From Prevotellaceae bacterium (GTDB lineage Bacteria; Bacteroidota; Bacteroidia; Bacteroidales; UBA932), in NCBI GenBank assembly GCA_031259805.1, contig JAIRKX010000065.1, forward strand, positions 1 to 11,811: a stretch of DNA of 11,811 nt. Reading direction: 5' to 3'. Below the pieces are notes generated by a model, which worked only from the letters and a program-made list of their open reading frames with translations, was not told where the DNA came from and searched no databases. How positions within the stretch are numbered: the first letter of the stretch is position 1; every line of letters begins with the position of its first letter. A program made the position numbers and the translations under genes. Shown piece by piece: positions 6,482 through 11,811 of this stretch.

Positions 6482-8107
6482 ATGAATAATGCTACATTCA
6501 CGTATCCCTACCCGGCTAATGAGCCGGTGAAAAGCTATGCGCCGGGGTCGTCTGAGCGGACGGCGCTGCAAAAAGAATTAGATCGCCTGTCGGCGTCCGA
6601 AATCGAAATCCCACTGATTATAGGCGGGCAGGAAGTGCGTTCGGGCGATACCGGCAAAGTGGTCATGCCGCACGACCATCGTCATGTGCTGGCTACGTAC
6701 CACAAGGCCGGGGCGAAGGAGGTGCAGGCGGCCATCCGTGCGGCAGTCAACGCGCAAAAGGAATGGGAACGCTTCCCGTGGGTCGAGCGCGCCGCCATCA
6801 ACCTGCGTATCGCCGAACTGATATCGAAGAAATACCGCTGGCTAATGAACGCCGCCACGATGTTAGGACAAAGTAAGAATGCTTTTCAGGCGGAAATCGA
6901 CTCGGCGTGCGAGAACATCGACTTCCTGCGTTTCAATACCCACTATGCCGGTCGTATCTACGGCGAGCAGCCGCATAGCGAACCGGGCGTGATCAACCGC
7001 GTCGAATACCGTCCGCTCGAAGGGTTTGTGTTTGCGCTGACCCCATTCAATTTTACGGCCATCGCCTCGAACCTGAACATGTCGCCGGCGCTCATGGGCA
7101 ATGTATGCCTGTGGAAACCGGCTACGACGGCCATCTATTCCAATTATTTTCTGATGAAGATATTTCAGGAGGCGGGCGTTCCCGACGGGGTCATTAACTT
7201 CCTGCCCGGCTCGGGGCGCGTGATAGGCGATGTGGTGTTTGCCGACCGTCATTTTGCCGGGCTGCATTTCACCGGTTCGAGCGCTACGTTCGACCAGCTA
7301 TGGCAAACGACCGGACGTAACCTGTCGCGTTACCGCACATACCCTCGGATGGTAGGCGAAACGGGCGGCAAGGATTTTGTCATTGCCCACCCTTCGGCCG
7401 ATGCACAGACGCTGGCGGTGGCGCTGGTGCGCGGGTCGTTCGAGTATCAGGGACAGAAATGCTCGGCCTCGTCGCGCGCGTATGTGCCCTCGAACCTGTG
7501 GCCGGCAGTCAAGCGACAGATGGGCGAGATGCTCGCCGAAATCAAAACCGGCGATGTCCGCGATTTTTCCAATTTCCATAATGCCGTGATCGACGAGGCA
7601 TCGTTCGACAATATCATGCAATATATTGCCAAAGCCAATGCATCGGGCGAGGCCGAAATCGTGTTCGGCGGCACGGGCGACAAGTCGAAAGGTTATTTCA
7701 TCGAGCCGACCGTTATACTGGTTACCGATCCGCATTTTGTAACGATGGAAGAGGAGATTTTCGGGCCGGCGCTGTCGGTGTTCGTCTATCCCGAAAACCG
7801 GTGGAACGAAACGCTGCAACTGCTTGATGAGACATCGCCTTACGGGCTGACCGGAGCGGTGTTTGCACAAGACCGCTATGTGCTTATCGATGCGGCCGGC
7901 AAATTGCGGTATGCGGCCGGCAATATTTATTTTAACGATAAATCGACCGGTGCGGTGGTCGGGCAACAGCCTTTCGGCGGAGCGCGCCGTAGCGGGACGA
8001 ACGACAAAGCCGGCAGTTATCTCAACCTTGTCCGTTGGGTCAGCCCGCGTACGATTAAAGAAGCGCTGACGCCGCCGACAGACTATAGCTATCCTTTCTT
8101 GGGTTAA
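6482..8107 (+). CDS. pruA: L-glutamate gamma-semialdehyde (delta-1-pyrroline-5-carboxylate) dehydrogenase
   Basis: This NAD-dependent enzyme oxidises glutamate semialdehyde, formed from pyrroline-5-carboxylate, to glutamate: the second step of proline breakdown in the cytoplasm. The 541-residue protein is a single-domain aldehyde dehydrogenase of the ALDH4A1-like type, with normal length. Visible motifs are TPFNFTA at 187-193 (N190 stabilises the oxyanion in the family), HFTGSS at 262-267, VGETGGKD at 291-298 with general base E293, GQKCSASSR at 324-332 with catalytic C327, and EEEIFGP at 423-429. The C terminus carries SPRTIKE (521-527). No proline dehydrogenase domain is fused and no putA-like gene lies in the window, so the partner enzyme must be elsewhere. 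It has its own promoter and sits just downstream of the 21-bp repeat array, a candidate regulatory region. It converges with the minus-strand operon, with 31 bp between stop codons. Confidence 0.95.
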   Translation: MNNATFTYPYPANEPVKSYAPGSSERTALQKELDRLSASEIEIPLIIGGQEVRSGDTGKVVMPHDHRHVLATYHKAGAKEVQAAIRAAVNAQKEWERFPWVERAAINLRIAELISKKYRWLMNAATMLGQSKNAFQAEIDSACENIDFLRFNTHYAGRIYGEQPHSEPGVINRVEYRPLEGFVFALTPFNFTAIASNLNMSPALMGNVCLWKPATTAIYSNYFLMKIFQEAGVPDGVINFLPGSGRVIGDVVFADRHFAGLHFTGSSATFDQLWQTTGRNLSRYRTYPRMVGETGGKDFVIAHPSADAQTLAVALVRGSFEYQGQKCSASSRAYVPSNLWPAVKRQMGEMLAEIKTGDVRDFSNFHNAVIDEASFDNIMQYIAKANASGEAEIVFGGTGDKSKGYFIEPTVILVTDPHFVTMEEEIFGPALSVFVYPENRWNETLQLLDETSPYGLTGAVFAQDRYVLIDAAGKLRYAAGNIYFNDKSTGAVVGQQPFGGARRSGTNDKAGSYLNLVRWVSPRTIKEALTPPTDYSYPFLG

Positions 8108-8138
8108 TGGTGCAGGGTGGCGGGCTTACTGCCGGCTG

Positions 8139-8453
8139 CTACTGTTCATCTTCGATAATAAAAATAACTTCGCCCGGGCCTACAAAATAAAATTGTTCCC
8201 GGGCGATTTTTTCGAGGCTGTCGGGGTTGGCAAAGGCGTTTATTTTTTGTCGGGTGGTTTGGATGTTCCGTTCTAATTGCTGTTGTTCCTGCTCCAGACT
8301 ATTCAAATGAATCCGTTCCGAAATCCAATCCATTAGATTAATGGAGTCGATCAGCCAAATCCATATCACAAACCCGACCGCCGTGAGGAAGTAGCGATTC
8401 TTCAATAGCGGCGGAATGGGCATCGCTTTCAGCTTTTGTATCATCTTGCGCAT
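8139..8453 (-). CDS. FtsB/DivIC-family septum formation initiator protein
   Basis: This is a small bitopic membrane protein of the divisome. FtsB/DivIC proteins bridge FtsL and FtsQ/DivIB at midcell. The 104-residue sequence has a short basic N terminus, one membrane segment (about residues 21-38, rich in W, I, V, L), a coiled-coil stretch (about 48-72) and the conserved C-terminal signature in which DSLEKIAREQFYF (78-90) is followed by VGPGEVIFII (91-100). Length and architecture are normal. FtsB and DivIC cannot be told apart by sequence here. It is the last gene of a probable minus-strand operon: its start lies 18 bp after the GH43 stop, and no TAnnTTTG box is seen between them, so it may depend on upstream promoters. 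Confidence 0.88.
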   Translation of the reverse strand: MRKMIQKLKAMPIPPLLKNRYFLTAVGFVIWIWLIDSINLMDWISERIHLNSLEQEQQQLERNIQTTRQKINAFANPDSLEKIAREQFYFVGPGEVIFIIEDEQ

Positions 8454-8471
8454 GGATGGATGTACTTTTGG

Positions 8472-9467
8472 TTAAAAAACAGGGGCTGTGGCTTCGGGCG
8501 AGGGGGTTCCGCCGTCGATTTCAGGCCAGCCGTCGCGCCAGTATATGCGTTCGAGCATGAGTGTGCGGCGGCCTTTTTCGTTTGTTTTGTCATAGGAATG
8601 GAAGAGTATCCAGTCGTTGCCGGCGGCGTCCTGTACGATTTCGGAGTTATGTCCTGTGCCGATGAAGCGCTCGTTGCCGCGTATGACGACCTCGTGATGG
8701 TTGTCGAGCATGGGTTGTCCTTGGCGGTTAAGGTAGGGGCCAAAGAGGTTGTCGGAGCGGCCGACGACCGTGATGTAGGTGCTGGTAATTCCTTCGCAGC
8801 ATGTGCCGGTTGAGGCAAAGAGGTAGTAGTAGCCGTTGTGTTTATGGATGTATGTGCCTTCGTAGATATTGCCGGCGATGTGCTGTTTTTCGGCGTCGTT
8901 GCGGATGTGTAGGCCGTCGTCGGAGAGGGCTATTGCGTAGATGCCGTAGAAGCTGCCCCAGAAGAGGTACTTTGTGCCGTTTTCTTCGATGTAGAACTGG
9001 TCGATCGAATTGTCGACGCCTATGTCTTTGCTGATGAACAGCGCGCCCCTGTCGGTAAACGGGCCTTCGGGGCGGTCGGCTACCGCTACGCCGATGCCGC
9101 AAAGTCCAAGGCATCCCCATCGCGACATGGAGTAATAGAGTACGTACCGTCCGTCGATATAGTTGATGTCCGGCGCCCACAGGCCGCCTTTGGGTTCAAA
9201 GGTCGGGCGGGTGGCGTCTGTGAAGGCTGTGCCGACAAATTCCCAATCTACCAAGTTTGTTGAACGATGGATGGGGGTGTTGCGAATGTCTTCCGTGGCA
9301 TAGAGGTAGAAGTAGCCGTTGTCGGCGCGGATGATGGTCGGGTCGGGCAGGCTGTAGTTGACTACCGGATTGCGGTATGTTTTTCCGGATGGTTCGGGCG
9401 GCTGCGGATTGTCGATGGCGCCGGCGGGGATGATGGCCGTTAGGCTGAATAGTAAAAGTAAATTCAT
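8472..9467 (-). CDS. Secreted glycoside hydrolase family 43 (arabinanase/arabinofuranosidase-like)
   Basis: The 331-residue protein starts with a signal peptide (about residues 1-17, ending PAGA) and is almost entirely a five-bladed beta-propeller GH43 domain. The three catalytic acids can be placed: D42 in LPDPTI (general base), D156 in SIDQF (pKa modulator) and E203 in YEGTYI (general acid). GHNSE (272-276) near the C terminus is also common in the family. GH43 enzymes remove or cut alpha-L-arabinose or beta-xylose linkages in plant or host-associated glycans. The exact substrate cannot be read from the sequence; arabinan or arabinoside is the best guess. There is no lipobox and no T9SS C-terminal domain, so periplasmic location is likely. 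No SusC/SusD pair is nearby, so this is not a typical polysaccharide utilisation locus. It lies 25 bp downstream of the nitroreductase and 18 bp before the divisome gene. Confidence 0.88.
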   Translation of the reverse strand: MNLLLLFSLTAIIPAGAIDNPQPPEPSGKTYRNPVVNYSLPDPTIIRADNGYFYLYATEDIRNTPIHRSTNLVDWEFVGTAFTDATRPTFEPKGGLWAPDINYIDGRYVLYYSMSRWGCLGLCGIGVAVADRPEGPFTDRGALFISKDIGVDNSIDQFYIEENGTKYLFWGSFYGIYAIALSDDGLHIRNDAEKQHIAGNIYEGTYIHKHNGYYYLFASTGTCCEGITSTYITVVGRSDNLFGPYLNRQGQPMLDNHHEVVIRGNERFIGTGHNSEIVQDAAGNDWILFHSYDKTNEKGRRTLMLERIYWRDGWPEIDGGTPSPEATAPVF

Positions 9468-9492
9468 TGTGGCGTTGTTTATAAGTTTGTTT

Positions 9493-10014
9493 TTAATTAT
9501 TTTCTATTCTTTGTATTTTCGTCGGGTTCCATTTGTCTTTTGGTCGGGCGGGTTTGGCGGGGTGGCCGATGGCGACGATGTTCAGGGGGATGATGTGTGC
9601 CGGCAGTTGCAGGGTGTGTTGTACGGTTTGTATGCGGTCGGGGTATGGGTAGACGCCTGTCCATACTGCTCCGAGGTTGATGGCTTGTGCGGCGAGGAGG
9701 AGGTTTTCCGTGGCTGCGGCGCAGTCCATGACCCAGCTGATGGCCGATTCGTCGGTGTGGACGCGGGTGTCGCCGCAGACGACTATGGCCAGGGGTGCGT
9801 CGCGTAGCATGGCGGCGTAGGGCAGGTGGGCGGCCAGGGTGTGTTTTGCTGTTTCCTGACTGACGACGACAAAGCGCCAGGGTTGTTTGTTTTTTGACGT
9901 CGGGGCAGCCATCGCCGCCCGCAGCAGCGTTTCTATGTCGGCGTCTGTTACCGGCTGGGGCGTGTAGTGGCGCACACTGGTGCGTTCGTGAATAACGGTT
10001 AGTGTATCTTTCAT
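9493..10014 (-). CDS. Nitroreductase-family FMN oxidoreductase
   Basis: The 173-residue protein is a short single-domain member of the FMN-dependent nitroreductase family, which uses NAD(P)H to reduce nitro compounds, quinones or flavins in the cytoplasm. Family motifs are ERTSVRHY at 10-17 (FMN phosphate contacts by R11 and R15), APTSKNKQPWRF at 37-48, LGAVWTGVYP at 114-123 and IGHPAKP at 149-155 near the C terminus. The natural substrate is unknown. It leads a probable three-gene minus-strand operon and has a good -7 element 16 bp before its ATG. Its coding strand is strikingly C-rich: plus strand 9541-9600 has 31 G and 9 C by hand count. This follows the regional strand bias and is not obviously a sign of transfer. 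Confidence 0.9.
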   Translation of the reverse strand: MKDTLTVIHERTSVRHYTPQPVTDADIETLLRAAMAAPTSKNKQPWRFVVVSQETAKHTLAAHLPYAAMLRDAPLAIVVCGDTRVHTDESAISWVMDCAAATENLLLAAQAINLGAVWTGVYPYPDRIQTVQHTLQLPAHIIPLNIVAIGHPAKPARPKDKWNPTKIQRIENN

Positions 10015-10024
10015 TGCAGAATCT

Positions 10025-10058
10025 TTTGTGCAAATATAAACAAATCTTTGTAAATTTG
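10025..10058 (+). promoter_or_regulatory. Promoter of the CPBP protease-exonuclease pair
   Basis: TAAATTTG at 10051-10058 matches TAnnTTTG. TTTG at 10025-10028 is a possible -33 element with 22-bp spacing, slightly long. A second near-match, AATCTTTG, lies at 10043-10050. The start point would fall near 10065, giving a leader of about 15 bases before the ATG at 10080. Confidence 0.55.
10031..10038 (-). promoter_or_regulatory. -7 promoter element of the nitroreductase-GH43-divisome operon
   Basis: Read on the minus strand the sequence is TATATTTG, a perfect TAnnTTTG, 16 bp before the nitroreductase ATG. No TTTG lies at the standard -33 distance. It is only 12 bp from the oppositely directed -7 element at 10051-10058. 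Confidence 0.65.
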
Positions 10059-10079
10059 TCTTTTTAATATTTTAAAATA

Positions 10080-10889
10080 ATGCATCGAATTCGTTCTTTT
10101 TATCCGACTCTTGGTCAGTCGTGGGTAGTGGTGGCCGTTTTTTTGAGCGCTACGTTGGGGATTTCGTTTATGATTTCTACGGTTGCGGCGCTTTTTGGAG
10201 GGGCGATGATTCCCGGTTCGTGGGTTACGCTGGCTGCGTATACCGTTCCGTTTGTTTTTGTGGCGGGTTTTATTTATTGGCTGCCGTCCGGTCTTCGGCT
10301 GTCTGCGGCGCCGGACGCGCCTGTTACGTCCGACGTGAGACGGAAGTTGTCGCCCATGTTATTTGTATGGTTGCTGCTGCTGGCGCCTCTGCTTTCCATT
10401 CTCACCGAGCCGCTGACTATGTGGATACCGATGCCCGAATATATGAAAGAGATGTTCGGCAGGTTATTTCAGCGGGATGCTGTAACGCTGCTGATGGTGG
10501 CGGTGGCTGCGCCGGTGTGTGAAGAGTGGATGTGTCGCGGCGTCATTGCCAAAGGGCTGTTGCGGCACAGTACGCCGGGGAAGGCTATTGTGTGGTCGGC
10601 ATTTATTTTTGCATTGATTCATCTGAATCCGTGGCAGGCGCTGCCGGCTTTTGTTTTCGGGTTGTTTCTGGGGTATGTTTATTGGAAAACGCAATCGCTT
10701 TGGCCATGTATTTTCATTCATTTTGTAATTAATGGTCTTTCATTCCTGCTGCTGTTTCTTTTCCCCGAGATGGACGTGAATGCTTCTATGAGGGAGATTG
10801 CCGGCGCGGATTACTGGAAGCTTTATGTGATGGCTGCACTGGCGGCGGTGTATGTGGGGTATTTGGTGAAACGGTTGTTGGGGGATTAA
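10080..10889 (+). CDS. CPBP-family intramembrane glutamic endopeptidase
   Basis: This is an integral membrane protein of the CPBP (CAAX protease and bacteriocin-processing, Abi) family, related to Rce1 CAAX proteases. The 269-residue sequence has about seven or eight hydrophobic segments (first about 13-40, last about 247-263). It shows all three family motifs: EEWMCR at 148-153 (E148, E149, R153), FALIH at 177-181 (H181) and HFVIN at 214-218 (H214, N218). Active-site residues are intact, so it is probably a working protease. Family roles range from prenylated-peptide or bacteriocin maturation to immunity and sigma/anti-sigma control; nothing here points to a substrate, and no bacteriocin gene is visible. 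The exonuclease gene starts 30 bp downstream without a promoter box, suggesting cotranscription. Confidence 0.88.
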   Translation: MHRIRSFYPTLGQSWVVVAVFLSATLGISFMISTVAALFGGAMIPGSWVTLAAYTVPFVFVAGFIYWLPSGLRLSAAPDAPVTSDVRRKLSPMLFVWLLLLAPLLSILTEPLTMWIPMPEYMKEMFGRLFQRDAVTLLMVAVAAPVCEEWMCRGVIAKGLLRHSTPGKAIVWSAFIFALIHLNPWQALPAFVFGLFLGYVYWKTQSLWPCIFIHFVINGLSFLLLFLFPEMDVNASMREIAGADYWKLYVMAALAAVYVGYLVKRLLGD

Positions 10890-10919
10890 GTATTGGGTGT
10901 TTAAAATTGAAGGTAAGGA

Positions 10920-11552
10920 ATGATGAATGTAAATGCGTGTGCGGGAGTGGAAGAGCCGGCGGTGGCGTGGCCGGTGGGGGCGTTTGGCGGAGAAATTATC
11001 GTGGTCGACAATCGGGAGGAGGTTAAGGAGGCGGTGCGCTATCTGTCGGGACAGCCGACGTTGGGTTTCGATACGGAGACAAAGCCGATGTTCGTTTCGG
11101 GACGGCGTAACAGTAATACTGCGGCGTTGCTGCAATTGACGACGGAGGAGCGGGCGTATCTGTTCCGTTTAAAGAAGATCGGCCTGCCGCGGGGTGTGGC
11201 GGGATTGTTGGCCGATAAGGGTATTCTTAAGATCGGCGCCGCCGTCCACGAAGATATGCGGCAGTTGCAGGCGGCTTATTTCTTTCGTCCGGCGGGATTT
11301 GTGGATATTCAACGTGTGGCGCCCTGCTACGGTTTTGCGGAGAAGGGGGTAAAGAAGCTGGCGGCGCGGATATTACACATTCATATTTCGAAGAACCAGC
11401 AGTTGTCGAATTGGGAGAATGCGGCGCTGAGCTATTCGCAATGCCTGTATGCGGCGACCGATGCGTGGGTGTGCCGCGAGATATTCCTTGCGTTGCAGCG
11501 GGAGCGTCCGCTGACCGACGCCGAGTGGCAGCAGGTGATGAAAAAGGAATGA
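10920..11552 (+). CDS. DEDDy 3'-5' exonuclease domain protein (RNase D / WRN exonuclease-like)
   Basis: The 210-residue protein is a stand-alone DnaQ-fold exonuclease with the complete DEDDy metal-binding set: FDTET at 50-54 (D51, E53), D112 in VHEDM (ExoII), and the ExoIII motif YAATD at 177-181 (Y177, D181). It lacks the HRDC domains of full-length RNase D, so whether it acts on RNA or DNA is open; small Bacteroidales proteins of this type are usually annotated only as 3'-5' exonuclease. Two successive ATG codons at 10920 and 10923 could each start it. The first 25 residues (to about GGEI) precede the domain and look poorly conserved. It is probably cotranscribed with the CPBP gene. A T8 run follows at 11563-11570. 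Confidence 0.88.
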   Translation: MMNVNACAGVEEPAVAWPVGAFGGEIIVVDNREEVKEAVRYLSGQPTLGFDTETKPMFVSGRRNSNTAALLQLTTEERAYLFRLKKIGLPRGVAGLLADKGILKIGAAVHEDMRQLQAAYFFRPAGFVDIQRVAPCYGFAEKGVKKLAARILHIHISKNQQLSNWENAALSYSQCLYAATDAWVCREIFLALQRERPLTDAEWQQVMKKE

Positions 11553-11567
11553 GGGATACCCGTTTTT

Positions 11568-11598
11568 TTTGATTATTTGGAAATAATAATTACCTTTG
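11568..11598 (+). promoter_or_regulatory. Promoter of the HU-like gene
   Basis: TTTG at 11568-11571 and TACCTTTG at 11591-11598 are separated by 19 bp, matching both Bacteroidota promoter elements with ideal spacing. It is the best-formed promoter in the window. The start point near 11605 implies a 5' leader of about 65 bases, A-rich just before the ATG. Confidence 0.75.
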
Positions 11599-11670
11599 CC
11601 GCTGCTTTGATACGGAATAACGGTCGAAGCGCTTAGCTAACAAAATTAATAATAATAAAACAACTGTCTT

Positions 11671-11811
11671 ATGATTCAGTATGTATTAGAAAAAAACCTC
11701 CTCACAGAGGATCAACCGAGCGACTTCCGGGCACGTCCGGTAAATGTACGTTCGATGACAGAAGACGATCTGGCCGACGAAATAGCTGACGCCAATGTAG
11801 GTATCAGCAAG
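11671..11811 (+). CDS. HU/IHF-like DNA-binding domain protein, N-terminal fragment (runs off the window)
   Basis: An ATG at 11671 opens a frame that stays open to the window end (47 codons). It begins MIQYVLEKNLLTED and continues with FRARPVNVRSMTEDDLADEIA. This matches the N terminus I associate with the Bacteroidales family annotated as DNA-binding domain-containing protein, an HU/IHF-like fold in which helix alpha1 carries the DDLADEIA-type segment. Such proteins are probably nucleoid-associated. The missing C-terminal part would contain the beta-arm that grips DNA, so the assignment rests on the start only. It has its own strong promoter. Confidence 0.7.
   Translation, partial: MIQYVLEKNLLTEDQPSDFRARPVNVRSMTEDDLADEIADANVGISK

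Noticed and set aside
8108..8138. Bidirectional terminator between pruA and the convergent divisome gene
   Set aside because: Only imperfect GC-rich matches are present in the 31-bp gap and no T-run follows on either strand.
11554..11570. Intrinsic terminator after the exonuclease gene
   Set aside because: There is a run of eight T, but the only upstream pairing is GGG/CCC with a 3-nt loop, too weak to call. Part of the T-run also serves as the -33 element of the next promoter.

Overview
The window looks like an ordinary chromosomal segment of a Bacteroidota (order Bacteroidales) genome of moderately high GC. The evidence is the repeated Bacteroidota-type -7 promoter element TAnnTTTG, seen ahead of most transcription units; a PorV-type outer-membrane protein of the type IX secretion system (T9SS); a tRNA with no encoded CCA; and an HU-like DNA-binding protein start of a Bacteroidales family. 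Oral or gut Tannerella/Porphyromonas-like bacteria would fit, but the sequence does not fix the genus.

Layout. Positions 1-130 are intergenic: a small inverted repeat, then a 7-bp tandem repeat running into a promoter. Positions 131-3082 (+) encode a large secreted fusion: GH3 N-terminal domain, GH3 C-terminal domain and a serine beta-lactamase-like hydrolase. Positions 3157-5869 (+) hold a tight cluster of class II fructose-bisphosphate aldolase, PorV and IspF. A CAU-anticodon tRNA with its own promoter and terminator follows (5855-6020). A gene-poor stretch of about 460 bp (6021-6481) then holds a possible 38-residue reverse-strand ORF, an array of eight 21-bp tandem repeats (6220-6387) and the pruA promoter. 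pruA (delta-1-pyrroline-5-carboxylate dehydrogenase) fills 6482-8107.

On the minus strand a likely operon runs from 10014 down to 8139: nitroreductase, secreted GH43 glycosidase, FtsB/DivIC-like division protein. It converges on pruA. A divergent promoter region (10031-10058) separates it from a plus-strand pair: a CPBP intramembrane protease and a DEDDy 3'-5' exonuclease. The window ends in the first 47 codons of an HU/IHF-like DNA-binding protein gene with its own well-formed promoter.

How the genes relate. Most are housekeeping or metabolic genes that need not act together. The best functional inference is for the 983-residue fusion: it joins a NagZ-like beta-N-acetylglucosaminidase to a beta-lactamase-fold hydrolase, the same two enzyme types that Bacillus subtilis encodes separately (NagZ and AmiE) for muropeptide rescue. 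The most notable non-coding structure is the 21-bp array upstream of pruA, with partly palindromic units and a period of about two helical turns. I saw no CRISPR array, insertion sequence, phage gene or recognisable defence system.
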